Shown piece by piece: positions 25,418-35,808 of a stretch of DNA of 64,000 nucleotides. The DNA is from JAAYJR01 sp964545315 (GTDB lineage Bacteria > Bacteroidota > Bacteroidia > Bacteroidales > Prolixibacteraceae). The notes beneath the pieces were generated by a model. It was not told the origin of the DNA. It was given only the letters and a program-made list of their open reading frames with translations, and searched no databases. The stretch lies in the NCBI GenBank assembly GCA_964545315.1, contig CAZJGI010000012.1:5702-69701 (forward strand). The letters run 5' to 3'. The translations under genes and the position numbers were made by a program. The number at the start of each line of letters is the position of its first letter. Position 1 is the first letter of the stretch.

Positions 25418-26794
25418 ATGAAAAATTTAACAAAGATAATATTCATACTAATAATTTTATTTGCCGGCACAGATGCCAGTGGACAGTTGGCTAAAGAATA
25501 TTTTACGAGAGGTTTTGGTAAGTATAAACTCCAGAATTATACAGGGGCCATAGAAGATTACACTAAAGCGATAGGTGTTGATCCTGATTATTATGAGGCA
25601 TATCTCGTAAGGGGTTTTACCAAGGAAATCATCCAGGACTACACAGGGGCTCTTGAGGACTACTCCAAAGCATTGCAGCTTAAGCCTGACTATTCTGAGG
25701 CTTATCTGGGAAGAAGCCTAGTAAGGGACCAGGTCAGTGATTTTAAGGGAGCTTTAAGTGACCTGAATAAAGCTCTGGAAATTGACCCTGTTTATTATGA
25801 AGCCTATTATAACAGAGGACTTATTAAAATAAAATTACACGATTATAAGCAGGCCATTGAAGACTTTGATAAAGCTCTCGAAATTAATCCGTCTGATGAT
25901 GAGGTATATCTTATAAGGGGGTTTGCCAAGGATAAGCTTAAGGATTACGATGGCGCGATTGAAGATTACAATAAGGCGGCAGAGATTACCCCAAGAAATT
26001 CCAAATCCTACCTGGGCAGAGGCCTGGCAAAAATAAGGCTGGGACAGAAAGAGAGCGGTTATAAAGATTTGGGAAAAAGCGGGTACTTCGATCCCCGTAA
26101 TGCAGGAGAGTTAGGGTTGGTACTACCTGCAATCGATTTTAAAGAACAAAACTTTGAAGATGTTGTATATCTGGAAAGTGACAGTATTATACACGGACTT
26201 ATTGTTGCACAGGTTCCTAATAAAGTGATGAAAATTGAAACCAGCGCCGGGGAAATTGTCCATAAATCTACAAAAGAGGCTGTCAATGGTTCATATTTAA
26301 CTCCCGGATTTTTCAGAATATACTTTGAACCCGGCTATCATTTTGGAATTGGCACATATGGATTAGACCGGATAATACTGAATATTATTTTTGCAAAACA
26401 GGTAAATCAATACATGTCACTTGGACTTGGCTCAGGATTAAGGGTCAGGCCAAAAGATGAAAGAGTCAATACAACTATCTTTGCAGCCAATGAATTCGGG
26501 GCTATACCCGTTTTTGCAAATTTCACATTAAGTAATGCCGGTAAAAATATTTCCCCTTTCTTTTCTTTAGATGCCGGTTACTGCTTTAGCTGGGGTATGT
26601 TTATTAACCCGAAAGTGGGATTCAGAAAAAAAATCTCACATAGAGGTTCAATAGATATTGGCATAGGTTATGAAATGCAAAAGATGGATATAATTGTTAA
26701 ATCACCGGAATCAGAATGGTTCGACATGAATTCAACCAGATTGAACGCACAAAATTCAGGAGCAGTAACCATAAGTGTCAAAATTTTACCCTGA
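25418..26794 (+). CDS. TPR-repeat protein with C-terminal barrel-like domain
   Basis: About 458 residues from the ATG at 25418. This start is preferred over the upstream TTG at 25394 because it places the signal peptide MKNLTKIIFILIILFAG at the N-terminus. Six tetratricopeptide repeats of 34 residues follow (units like YTGAIEDYTKAIGVDPDYYE, YKQAIEDFDKALEINPSDDE), a protein-protein interaction scaffold. The C-terminal 180 residues have alternating strands (YMSLGLGSGLRV, SPFFSLDAGYCFSWG, GSIDIGIGYEM), resembling an outer-membrane barrel. A periplasmic TPR domain tethered to the outer membrane is inferred. The gene stands alone and is followed by a strong hairpin terminator. Confidence 0.75.
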   Translation: MKNLTKIIFILIILFAGTDASGQLAKEYFTRGFGKYKLQNYTGAIEDYTKAIGVDPDYYEAYLVRGFTKEIIQDYTGALEDYSKALQLKPDYSEAYLGRSLVRDQVSDFKGALSDLNKALEIDPVYYEAYYNRGLIKIKLHDYKQAIEDFDKALEINPSDDEVYLIRGFAKDKLKDYDGAIEDYNKAAEITPRNSKSYLGRGLAKIRLGQKESGYKDLGKSGYFDPRNAGELGLVLPAIDFKEQNFEDVVYLESDSIIHGLIVAQVPNKVMKIETSAGEIVHKSTKEAVNGSYLTPGFFRIYFEPGYHFGIGTYGLDRIILNIIFAKQVNQYMSLGLGSGLRVRPKDERVNTTIFAANEFGAIPVFANFTLSNAGKNISPFFSLDAGYCFSWGMFINPKVGFRKKISHRGSIDIGIGYEMQKMDIIVKSPESEWFDMNSTRLNAQNSGAVTISVKILP

Positions 26795-26854
26795 TAAGAA
26801 TAACTATTACTGGTTAATACAATAACGAAACATTATTAACAGACAGGATGATAT

Positions 26855-26892
26855 AATATAAGCCCCGGTTTAAAAAAACCGGGGCTTATATT
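26855..26892. terminator. Strong bidirectional terminator between convergent genes
   Basis: Perfect 17-bp stem (26855-26871 with 26876-26892), GC-rich in the middle (GCCCCGG), with an AAAA loop and AT-rich flanks. It lies between the stops of the TPR gene (plus) and the lipoprotein gene (minus), so it can end both transcripts. Confidence 0.85.
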
Positions 26893-26970
26893 ATTAACTG
26901 TTTATTTTTGAAATTCCTGTAGCGTCTTTGTCATCTGTAAACAGTGACAATTCTTTCTTTAAAAGAGTTC

Positions 26971-28320
26971 TTAGGGTTCATTCTTCTGACCCCAAAACTC
27001 AAGTTCCCCTATTTGGAAGGATTTGGAGCCAACGCCCCATGGTTCGAGCAAAACAAATCTTATGTAGCGGTATGGCTTACTGGTAAATTCAGGATAGATA
27101 TCAGTTTCAAATCCGTATGCTTTGGCCATTGCAACATCATCCTCTGTAATCAGATTAACATCTGTTGTTCCTGATGGAGGAATTGCTTCCATAACAGCAA
27201 TCTTATCCCAGTCATTTTTCCAGGCATCCGTACCTCCGGCCTCAGGCCAGCCTGTCCAGTAAGCAAGGCTTTCCATGATATCATCGGTATCAATGGGTTT
27301 GGTTTGCCTGGTAGCCCATATCTCATATCTTTTGGGTGCATATCCTGTTAATACCCTGGTTGTCCAGTGCCATAATTTATGACGGCTCAATAAATATTCA
27401 GCACTAAAATCCATTGTAATATATGTCGGATAAACTGGGATACTTAATTCTTCACTCTTATTAGTGTAAATTCCCAAATAATTACCTCCGTGGATTACCG
27501 CAATGGCAGCCATTGTACCGACATTAGCATCAACTGCATTCTTCCAAAAATTACTATTATGGTTTGCCCTCTGGGGAATATCCCCACGCCAGACGTTGGT
27601 TCCGTCATCTTCACCATATTGCACCCACTTTAACTCTCCAAATTCATTTTTCGGTGAGAGCTTTTCTTCATATAAAGGTTTCAAAACAATATCAAGAGGT
27701 TCCGACTCTCCTCCCCACCTGTCAACCACTTTTAAGTTAAATCTTCTCTCCACATCATCAAATCCCCTGAAGGTATATTCACCATCTGCAGCATTTGAAT
27801 AGTATGTGTAATTATGTACCATTGTTCCTGTCGAATCATCAGCAGATAATGCAATGCCAACATTTGCCCGGGACTCATTTACCCATGAAACATAAAGACC
27901 TCCAAAAGTTGCATTGGCAGATAAAGTTTCCCCTATCGTTATTACAGGGGGTGTTAATGGTTTAATGGTAACCTCAACCGGCTGTGACTCATTTTTACTT
28001 CTGTCTAAGGTAATTAACCTTACTATTTGTTCATTTGTATCTTGAAATCCCTGCAAATCAATGGTATCTCTGAAAGCAGAGGAAAAGACTTCAGAATCCG
28101 TATTTATCCGGGTATTGAAATAAACTGCTTTTACACCCATAAGATCATTATCCGATGGCAAGGTATAAGTAATTCTTGCAGCTCCGGGAAGATTTTCTAC
28201 ATTAATATTTGAAACAATACCCGGAGGAATATCATCTACCGGATAACTATATTCTTTAAGTTCATCGCATCCGGCAAACAGAATCATCAACGACACGAGA
28301 AAATATATTATTTTTTTCAT
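26971..28320 (-). CDS. SusD-associated surface lipoprotein (DUF4959/DUF5126/DUF5000)
   Basis: A 449-residue lipoprotein: signal peptide with lipobox LFAGC, lipidated Cys18. Domain order resembles the DUF4959 (about 25-125, PPGIVSNINVENLPGAARITY region, fibronectin-like), DUF5126 (about 130-225) and DUF5000 (about 240-445) set. The last is a galactose-binding, F5/8 type C-like fold with RYIRFVLLEPWG near the end and GELEFWGQ at the C-terminus. Such proteins sit on the cell surface beside SusC/SusD and probably bind glycan. It is the third gene of the susC-susD operon here (33 bp after susD). Confidence 0.85.
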   Translation of the reverse strand: MKKIIYFLVSLMILFAGCDELKEYSYPVDDIPPGIVSNINVENLPGAARITYTLPSDNDLMGVKAVYFNTRINTDSEVFSSAFRDTIDLQGFQDTNEQIVRLITLDRSKNESQPVEVTIKPLTPPVITIGETLSANATFGGLYVSWVNESRANVGIALSADDSTGTMVHNYTYYSNAADGEYTFRGFDDVERRFNLKVVDRWGGESEPLDIVLKPLYEEKLSPKNEFGELKWVQYGEDDGTNVWRGDIPQRANHNSNFWKNAVDANVGTMAAIAVIHGGNYLGIYTNKSEELSIPVYPTYITMDFSAEYLLSRHKLWHWTTRVLTGYAPKRYEIWATRQTKPIDTDDIMESLAYWTGWPEAGGTDAWKNDWDKIAVMEAIPPSGTTDVNLITEDDVAMAKAYGFETDIYPEFTSKPYRYIRFVLLEPWGVGSKSFQIGELEFWGQKNEP

Positions 28321-28353
28321 CTTTATTATTATTTAATTTTTATTACATATAAA

Positions 28354-30294
28354 TTACCAACCCGGATTCTGCACAAGGTTTGCATTCTTAGACAGAACTG
28401 CCACCCTGATTGGCCATAAATAATCCTTTTTCTCAAAAGTTATATTGTCAATAACTTTAACATCATAGAAATCTTCGTACTCCGTTGCGTACACATTCAA
28501 TCCTCTTATTGGAGTATTCATCAGTTCCTCAGCCATTTTCCAACGTCTTATATCCCAGAACCTGATACCTTCAAAGGCAAGCTCATTCATTCTTTCTCTT
28601 CTGATTATTTCTCTCAATCCCTCTTTTGTAAGGGGTTTGTCAGGATCAGTTGCATGATCCGCCCAACTTTGAACTACTCCATTCAGGCCGGACCTGTTCC
28701 TCACCAGGTCGATATATTCATAAACTTCCTGATCTGGTGTTTCTTTATATTCATTCAATGCTTCAGCATACATAAGATACAGATCAGCAAGACGGATAAC
28801 CGGGAAGGTATACCTGTAATAGCTTACAGAACGTCCTTCAGCAGGGAAAGCACTCAATCTGTGAACATGTTTTTTTATAAGGTATCCGGTAATAGGGCCT
28901 GACATTGTCCCGGCATATAAAACTCCTGATTCAAAGTGAAACCCTGTGACTCCCATCTTGGCATCACTCATTTTTCCATCTCCGTAAAAAGTTCCCCCAT
29001 CAAACATTATTGAACCGTAGAATCTTGGTTCACGGTTAAAATGCAAATTTATTGTTCTAAAATCTTTCCCAATCAGGAATTCATGCTCTGAATCCCAGTC
29101 GCGCAGTTCATACGGATCAACTCCTGTCCAGTCTTTATCCTCCTCTATAGGTACTCCGTTTTTAGTATAAAATTGTTCAACAATTCTCAAAGGAGGTGCT
29201 GAAGACATTGACACAAGCGCTCCGCCTCTGCTCCATATACTCCATGGCGGAAGGCTGTAACGCTGTAATTGCTGGGGATTACTGCTTGATATACTCCAAA
29301 TTAATTCATTGTTCCATCTTTCAGTTACAGCTCCCCTAACCTGCTGGGCAGCTACGGTTTTAGGATTTAAAGGTAAATTCAAAGATGCAAAATCGAACAA
29401 TCCATGACCGGCCTCATGACAAACATCTATTGCTTCCCGGAGGGCTGTTGCTGCTCTTTCCCATTTACCAGGATCATATGTTCCCGGGAACAGATTAACT
29501 CCCTCTTTATCGACAAAATCTGCATAATCAGGATTACCGTTAAAAAGAGGACTTGCTGCGTAAGTTAACACCTGTGCTTTTAATGCAAGCGCAATTGGTT
29601 TTGTGATCCGGCCCAGGTCATCTACAGGATTTAAATGTGTCAACTGCAACAAATCACTTGCTTCATCCAATATTCTGACAATATGGTTTACAACAGTATC
29701 AACCGGTTCTCTGTATACACTAACATCTGTACCGGGAGCGCCTATTGGAATGTTTTCTTTCATCAGAGGTATTGGCCCGTACATTCTGAACAACCAAAAA
29801 TAAAAGTAAGCCTGTAGTGTCATTGCTTCACCTATCCATTGTCTCCTTTCCCATTCCTCAAGGTCGACAGGTTTGTGAATATTCTCAAGGAAGATATTAC
29901 AATCACGGATTGCAGTAAAGAGTGGGCTTCCCCCCTGCAAGCTATAACCATCCTGTACACTGGACCAGTAATCGGCAATAGGATTTTCCGTACCCTGTTC
30001 TCCCAATGCTATTGTCCACATATGATAACTGCCGTATCTTGACTCTTCAAAACCCCTCATCAGCCACATTTCATCAGATCCTAAAAATGCGGGATTACTC
30101 TGAGGATTAGCATAATTGGGCAAAAATCCATATATCCCGAATAAATATCCTTCCGCTTCATATCTTCTGTTAAATGCATGATCAACAGTCGGGATATTAT
30201 CAGGTACCACATCCAAAAAATTGTTACAGGAAACTCCCAAAAAACAAATAATGATCCCTGTTATAATTATTTTATTATATATTTTATTTTTCAT
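28354..30294 (-). CDS. SusD/RagB-family nutrient-binding outer-membrane lipoprotein
   Basis: Surface lipoprotein that closes over its SusC partner and captures the ligand. The 646-residue protein has a lipobox LGVSC (Cys23) followed by NNFLDVVPDN, the usual SusD start. TPR-like helices follow (AMTLQAYFYFWLFRMYGPIPL; ALALKAQVLTYAASPLFNG), and near the C-terminus RLADLYLMYAEALNE and IIRRERMNELAFEGIRFWDI are diagnostic of RagB/SusD. It starts 11 bp after susC. The ligand is unknown: no glycoside hydrolase or sulfatase gene lies nearby. Confidence 0.95.
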   Translation of the reverse strand: MKNKIYNKIIITGIIICFLGVSCNNFLDVVPDNIPTVDHAFNRRYEAEGYLFGIYGFLPNYANPQSNPAFLGSDEMWLMRGFEESRYGSYHMWTIALGEQGTENPIADYWSSVQDGYSLQGGSPLFTAIRDCNIFLENIHKPVDLEEWERRQWIGEAMTLQAYFYFWLFRMYGPIPLMKENIPIGAPGTDVSVYREPVDTVVNHIVRILDEASDLLQLTHLNPVDDLGRITKPIALALKAQVLTYAASPLFNGNPDYADFVDKEGVNLFPGTYDPGKWERAATALREAIDVCHEAGHGLFDFASLNLPLNPKTVAAQQVRGAVTERWNNELIWSISSSNPQQLQRYSLPPWSIWSRGGALVSMSSAPPLRIVEQFYTKNGVPIEEDKDWTGVDPYELRDWDSEHEFLIGKDFRTINLHFNREPRFYGSIMFDGGTFYGDGKMSDAKMGVTGFHFESGVLYAGTMSGPITGYLIKKHVHRLSAFPAEGRSVSYYRYTFPVIRLADLYLMYAEALNEYKETPDQEVYEYIDLVRNRSGLNGVVQSWADHATDPDKPLTKEGLREIIRRERMNELAFEGIRFWDIRRWKMAEELMNTPIRGLNVYATEYEDFYDVKVIDNITFEKKDYLWPIRVAVLSKNANLVQNPGW

Positions 30295-30305
30295 GATCTT
30301 AATAA

Positions 30306-33300
30306 TTAAAATGAAATATTAACTCCCAGGCTGACTGTTTTCTGAATAGGATATCCTAATCCATTACCACCCATTTCCACATCCCACAATTTAAATTTGT
30401 TAAACAGCAACAGCCAGTTAGTTCCGCTCATATAAAACCTGCACAAGTCAAGTTTTAAATAATTAGTTATCCTGTCGGGCAGAGTATATCCAACCTCAAC
30501 ACTTTTAAGTCTAAGGTATGAGCCATCCTGCATGAACCAGGTGCTTCGTTGTATATTGTTGTCTACACGGTAATTTGCAAGCCTTGGCCAGCCGGCATAA
30601 GGGTTCTGTGAGTCCTCTGACCAGTAGTCATCGGCAATGAATTTTGCCAATCCTGTTTCCAACTTACCTGATCTGACAAATGGGGACATTGCCGCGGCGT
30701 CAATCCAGAATGTCGATCTTGCTGAACCATGAAAGAAGAAGCTGGCATCTAATTTCTTATACCCAAAAGAGAGGCCGAAGCCGTAGTTCAGCTCAGGTGT
30801 GCCGGGATTACCAATAGGTACCATATCCAGGTTATTAATAACACCGTCTTCATTAATATCCATGTACTTAAGGTCACCCGGGCCATAAACCCCAAAATCC
30901 TGACGGGCAGAATTCAATACATCAGCTTCATCGATGAAAAGTCTGTCTGCCACATAACCCCACCGTTGTCCTAAACGCATACCTATCCTCGATTTCCATG
31001 GAGTGCCTAGAGTTTCATAATCAGGTTCTTCATAATATAAAAATGTCGATCGTGCATAAGTAAATGTTGCCCGTCCGACAAACCACATATTATTTATTAT
31101 TTTATTGTAATCTATTGAAGCATCTACACCTCTGCCCCTGGCCTCACCCACATTAGCCTGGGGAGTCGACCATAAACCCATTTCGGTAGGTATATCTGCC
31201 CTGGACTGTAAAATATGAGTCCTCCTTTCCTGGAACAGATCTGCAATCAGATTAAGGTCACCGTCAAACATGCCCATCTCTATTCCTAAATTTGATTTGT
31301 ATGAAACTTCCCATCCTATATCAGGATTAGGGTAATTCTGTATACTAACACCATTTCTGGAGTATCCAAAATTATACCCGGCAGTATAGCCTCTGCCGCC
31401 GTTAATATTGACCTCTGACAGATAGAAAAAGCGCTCTGCACCAATGTCATCATTCCCTACTAATCCGTAAGTTCCTTTAATTTTCAAATTGTTAATAACA
31501 TTATTAATTCCTTGTTGCCAAAAGTTTTCTTTTGACACTACCCAGCCTAAGCCAAAAGACGGGAAAAATCCCCACCGGCTTCCCTTGGCAAATTTTTCAG
31601 TTCCGTTATATCCAAAATTAAATTCTGACAGATACTTATCATCAAATGAGTAAGTAAAACGGCCTGAAAGTCCAAGGTTCCTCATATTCAAAGATTCAGA
31701 GAGAGTCCCTGCATTAGCATTTAATGCATTTCTGGCAATAAACACAAGCATTCCGCTAACTCCGTGCCTGTCAAATGTTTGATCATATGTTGCTGATGAT
31801 TCCCCGTAAAATGAACTGGAAATATCTTTACCTCCCGGTGAAAATGACAGGTATTCAGTGCCTTCATCAGTATTAAGCTCCTGAAGCATATATTTATCCT
31901 CAATTCTGTCATACATCAGAACATCGTAATAAAACGGACTGTATGACCTGGAAAGATCAAAGTCTGCATTTCGAATCGTATTACCCAGCACACGCAAATT
32001 CAGGCCATCAATCCACTGGCTGAAATCCTGTTCAAGTTCAAACTGTGCCAACATTACAGTTTTACTTGTTTGCCTGTATCCCTTTACCATTTCAGCATAA
32101 GGATTCATATAATTGGCACCCTCCGAGTTTCCGAAAAGTATATGGTCAAACATTGCGTGCTTTTCATCCGGTTCATAAAAAGGGGGAAATCGCACAGGAC
32201 TTACATTAAGTGCATCACGATAAAGCTGGCTCCCACCTGGTACAGGGCCGACATAATCGTCAAACGTACCATGTACCCTTATTTTAGCTTTTGTTGTGTT
32301 AGTTAGGTTCATAGTAATATTAGACCGTACGAGGTATTTCTTAAGATCAATATTATTATTGAAATTATTGCGGTTATCCACCTTTAAAATTCCGTTGTCC
32401 TGGGCAAATGACCCGGAGATATAATACTGGGCCAATTTTCCTCCACCTGTTATATTTAAATGTGCCTTTTGATTCATTGTAACATCCTTGAACAGGACAT
32501 TCATCCAGTCTGTTGAAGGATATGCATATGGATTGGTTCCCCTTTGTGTATTGTCAATTTTTTCTTCCATATACATATTAGGAGCCAAAGGATCACGAGT
32601 TTTTGAAGCCTCGTTTGCCAACTTCATATATGTTATCGGATCGGCCAGTTCGATCTCCCTTGTTGGTGCAGAAAAGGCATTTTCCAACCTTACTGACACT
32701 TTCATTGAACCTTCCCTGCCTTCCTTGGTGGTAATCAGGATTACACCGTTTGCCCCACGTGCACCATACACCGCTGTTCCGGTTGCATCTTTTAATATGG
32801 AAAAACTTGCAATATCATCAGGATGTAACCGCGACAGGTCATTAGTAGTCATTTCAATATTGTCTATTAAAATGAGAGGATCAACCTTACCTGTTCCAAA
32901 AGATGTGACACCACGAATAAAGAATTGTGCATTATCCTGGCCAGGCTCACCTGTCGTCTGATAGGATATCATACCTGCCATCCGCCCGGCAAAGGCAGTA
33001 GTGAGGTTACTTGACGGAACTCGCAAATCATCAGATTTTATCGTTTCAATTGAAGAAATAACACTCTCCTTCTTCTGTTTACCGAAGGCAACTACCGTAA
33101 CCTCCTCCAGTTCATCAATTTTTTCACCTAAGGTGATGTTAATCGTTGACTGGTTGCCGACGTCAACAATCTGACTCTCCTTCCCAATGAAAGAAAAAAC
33201 AAGCTTATCTGCAGGTTTAGCTTCAATAGAGTAGGTACCATCTACATCAGTTATTACTCCCCTCGTCGTCCCAACTATAGTAATTGTAACTCCCGGAAGT

Positions 33301-33551
33301 GGCGCCCCCTCCTCATCAATGACTTTCCCTTTTACTACATTTTGTTGCTGAACAGACTGATATTCCCTGGAAAGACCAGTATTGCCTGACGGCAAATCAA
33401 CACTCTTGTTTTCCGTACCAGATCCGTAATATATGTCCTCAGCGGAAACAAACAATACTGAAAAGATCAATAATGCCGGAAGTTTAATTTTTAGAAGAAT
33501 CTTAGCTCTATTCCCTCGCAGGAAACAAAGCGATTTAAAAAGTTGTTTCAT
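30306..33551 (-). CDS. SusC/RagA-family TonB-dependent outer-membrane transporter
   Basis: Imports glycans or peptides across the outer membrane using TonB energy. The 1081-residue protein has an N-terminal signal region and a carboxypeptidase-regulatory-like domain (about 70-140, VVKGKVIDEEGAPLPGVTI). The TonB box region is EEVTVVAFGKQKK, and the plug domain carries FFIRGVTSFG and DATGTAVYGARGANGVILIT. A large 22-strand barrel ends in VSLGVNISF. Length is normal. The 556-bp upstream spacer holds an inverted repeat but no obvious sigma/anti-sigma or hybrid two-component regulator, so control is unclear. It heads an operon with susD and a surface lipoprotein. Confidence 0.96.
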   Translation of the reverse strand: MKQLFKSLCFLRGNRAKILLKIKLPALLIFSVLFVSAEDIYYGSGTENKSVDLPSGNTGLSREYQSVQQQNVVKGKVIDEEGAPLPGVTITIVGTTRGVITDVDGTYSIEAKPADKLVFSFIGKESQIVDVGNQSTINITLGEKIDELEEVTVVAFGKQKKESVISSIETIKSDDLRVPSSNLTTAFAGRMAGMISYQTTGEPGQDNAQFFIRGVTSFGTGKVDPLILIDNIEMTTNDLSRLHPDDIASFSILKDATGTAVYGARGANGVILITTKEGREGSMKVSVRLENAFSAPTREIELADPITYMKLANEASKTRDPLAPNMYMEEKIDNTQRGTNPYAYPSTDWMNVLFKDVTMNQKAHLNITGGGKLAQYYISGSFAQDNGILKVDNRNNFNNNIDLKKYLVRSNITMNLTNTTKAKIRVHGTFDDYVGPVPGGSQLYRDALNVSPVRFPPFYEPDEKHAMFDHILFGNSEGANYMNPYAEMVKGYRQTSKTVMLAQFELEQDFSQWIDGLNLRVLGNTIRNADFDLSRSYSPFYYDVLMYDRIEDKYMLQELNTDEGTEYLSFSPGGKDISSSFYGESSATYDQTFDRHGVSGMLVFIARNALNANAGTLSESLNMRNLGLSGRFTYSFDDKYLSEFNFGYNGTEKFAKGSRWGFFPSFGLGWVVSKENFWQQGINNVINNLKIKGTYGLVGNDDIGAERFFYLSEVNINGGRGYTAGYNFGYSRNGVSIQNYPNPDIGWEVSYKSNLGIEMGMFDGDLNLIADLFQERRTHILQSRADIPTEMGLWSTPQANVGEARGRGVDASIDYNKIINNMWFVGRATFTYARSTFLYYEEPDYETLGTPWKSRIGMRLGQRWGYVADRLFIDEADVLNSARQDFGVYGPGDLKYMDINEDGVINNLDMVPIGNPGTPELNYGFGLSFGYKKLDASFFFHGSARSTFWIDAAAMSPFVRSGKLETGLAKFIADDYWSEDSQNPYAGWPRLANYRVDNNIQRSTWFMQDGSYLRLKSVEVGYTLPDRITNYLKLDLCRFYMSGTNWLLLFNKFKLWDVEMGGNGLGYPIQKTVSLGVNISF

Positions 33552-33864
33552 AATTTTGAATCGTTTAGATTAAACACAGTTATATTAAATTAAAACCACA
33601 GGCGGGCAAAACCGTGGTTCTCTATTATTTATTTCAATTTTTATTTCATAAGCAAACTCCAAAAAAAATAGTAATATATCTATAATAATCAATATCAAGC
33701 AGATACTTAAGTTCAAATTTTGCTAATATAACAATATTTGAAAAAATGACCTCAAACCCTATATTTTTTACATATAGCCCATGTTAAAGATTAAAATCAT
33801 TCAACAGCCTGAATTTCAAAATTATATTGGATAAGTATTACCTGAATAAAAACATTAAAATAAT

Positions 33865-33901
33865 TAGCTTGATAAATTATAAACCATTATTTATCAAGCT
33901 A
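33865..33901 (-). terminator. 13-bp inverted repeat in the susC-peptidase spacer (terminator-like)
   Basis: TAGCTTGATAAAT (33865-33877) and its exact complement (33889-33901) around an 11-base loop, followed on the minus strand by a T-rich stretch. It lies about 200 bp after the M20 peptidase stop and 310 bp before susC. It may end the peptidase transcript, or act as a leader hairpin or operator for susC. The rest of the spacer 33552-34107 shows nothing else clear. Confidence 0.45.
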
Positions 33902-34107
33902 TTAGATAATCTATTCTATTTCGGATCAAAAAAAATGAAGTCTGCGGAAAATTTTGCGATCATTTTAAAAAAATCGAACTGAATATATTAAAAATACAAT
34001 ACGAATGATCGATTTTTAAAGTGTTGTATCTTGATAATCATATATATAATTGTTGGAATAAAGGTCTGCTCAGCAATATTCCCACTAAAACTTATAAAAA
34101 TCTCTGT

Positions 34108-35631
34108 TTACAACTTTTCCGTAAGTACAGAAAGCATTATTTTAATGCCATCCCGATAATTTCCAAGCCTGAGATTTTCATTTGGGCCATGCTGGTTATT
34201 ATCGGGATTTACAGTTGGAACAATAATGGCAGGAATATCAAGAGCATTAACAAAAGGAGTAACCGGCAGTGAGCCACCAAGAATCCTCAGCTTCACCGGT
34301 TCGTATCCAAAAGCTCTTATCATAGCGCTGTTCAACCACATGGAGGGTTTCGATTCCATTGAAGTCCGGAAGCCCTGATACCACGAAGGCCTCTCAAACT
34401 TAATAATCCGGCTGTATTTTAGGCGGTCTTCATCTGAAGGATCTTCATCTGTAATAAAAAATCCTTTACCCCGGATATGTTGTTCCACAAGCGCTGCTAA
34501 TCTTTCAGGGTCACTTTCAGGTACTGTCCTTATATCAATTTCTGCAACACATCTGTCAGGGACAATGTTTGTAACATTTTCTCCAACCTGTCCGGCCTGC
34601 AAGCCTCTGATATTCAAGGAAGGATACTGCATAGACTCCTGGTATGTCTTACCTACCCTGTCAGACGAGGCAATACCCAATTTCCTCTTAATCTCCACTT
34701 CATCATCCGGAACTCTTTCCAGGATACTTATTTCTTCAGCAGTTAATTTAATACCGTCATAAAATCCGGGGATCAGCACCTTACCTTCATCATCTTTCAT
34801 AGAGGAGAGTAATCCTGCCATTATAAACGCCGGATTTGGGGAATAATTCCCGTAATGCCCGCTATGTAACGCGGATCTGGCTCCGTATGTAGTAAGGGTT
34901 ATACGTGTAATACCCCTGGCACCAAAACATAAAGTTGGCCTGTTGGAATTATGATTGGGGCCGTCAAAAACAATCAGGATATCTGAACTCAACTCATTTT
35001 TATGTGCTTCTACAAGGTCAGCTAAATAGGGAGATCCTATTTCTTCTTCGAAATCAAGGAATATTTTTATATTGAAATCCGGCTTAATCCCTGCTTCATC
35101 TAAGGCATCAACAGCCGCCAGAAACATTGCCACTGGACCTTTATCATCTGAAGAAGACCTCCCAAATATCCGGGTTTCATGATTAAAATCATTTTTAACA
35201 TCTTCCGTGGATATAATAATCCATTTACCATCTGTATCAATTTTTTTAAATACGGGTTTCCACGGACTGGGCTGATCCCAGTCAGCTTCATGCACCGGCT
35301 GTCCGTCAGCGTGCACATAAAATAGTATTGTTTTGGAGGAATGCGTTACTTTTCGCTCAATAAGTAAAGCAGGAACAGAAGGAGTCTCCAGCCTTTTAAT
35401 ACTGAATCCCCTGTCCCTGAATGCTTTATTAAACCATTCTATGTTGTTGGCCAACATCTCCCGGTCATGGGAATCATTAGGTAAAGAAAGCATATCAACG
35501 AACATATCAAGAGATGAAACTGAATATTTATCAGCCATCGCATTAAGTTTTTCCTGGTTCCACATTTGTTGTGATATTGTTGGAGACGATATTAACATCA
35601 TTAATAAAGATGTCAACACAAACAATTTCAT
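34108..35631 (-). CDS. Exported M20-family metallopeptidase (dipeptidase-like)
   Basis: Zinc-dependent hydrolase of dipeptides or acylated amino acids, exported by its signal peptide (residues 1-20, ending TIS). The 507 residues carry the M20 metal and catalytic sites: H107 and D109 in YVHADGQP, D162/D163 in GRSSSDDKGP, E195/E196 in DFEEEIGSP, D in IVFDGPNH, and the final His in NNQHGPNENLRLG near residue 485. The lid or dimerisation domain is around 235-370. It is on the same strand as, and 556 bp upstream of, susC, so it might process peptides released outside the cell; that link is weak because the spacer contains a terminator-like hairpin. Confidence 0.9.
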   Translation of the reverse strand: MKLFVLTSLLMMLISSPTISQQMWNQEKLNAMADKYSVSSLDMFVDMLSLPNDSHDREMLANNIEWFNKAFRDRGFSIKRLETPSVPALLIERKVTHSSKTILFYVHADGQPVHEADWDQPSPWKPVFKKIDTDGKWIIISTEDVKNDFNHETRIFGRSSSDDKGPVAMFLAAVDALDEAGIKPDFNIKIFLDFEEEIGSPYLADLVEAHKNELSSDILIVFDGPNHNSNRPTLCFGARGITRITLTTYGARSALHSGHYGNYSPNPAFIMAGLLSSMKDDEGKVLIPGFYDGIKLTAEEISILERVPDDEVEIKRKLGIASSDRVGKTYQESMQYPSLNIRGLQAGQVGENVTNIVPDRCVAEIDIRTVPESDPERLAALVEQHIRGKGFFITDEDPSDEDRLKYSRIIKFERPSWYQGFRTSMESKPSMWLNSAMIRAFGYEPVKLRILGGSLPVTPFVNALDIPAIIVPTVNPDNNQHGPNENLRLGNYRDGIKIMLSVLTEKL

Positions 35632-35808
35632 ATGATTAAAATCAATTATTTAAAATGTATCATATGGAACTCGCACATGTTTTAATCATATTCTTATGTG
35701 ATTTCACAATCATGCTCGTTTCATATTAAACGACCTAAAAAATTTTTATCTGATCAGACAATTTTGATGATGGCTTATTTATTATCCGAAGCACATCTGC
35801 ATAATAAT

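Noticed and set aside
33594..33619. AACCAC...GTGGTT hairpin just upstream of susC
   Set aside because: Only six pairs with a long loop; too weak to call as a regulatory structure.
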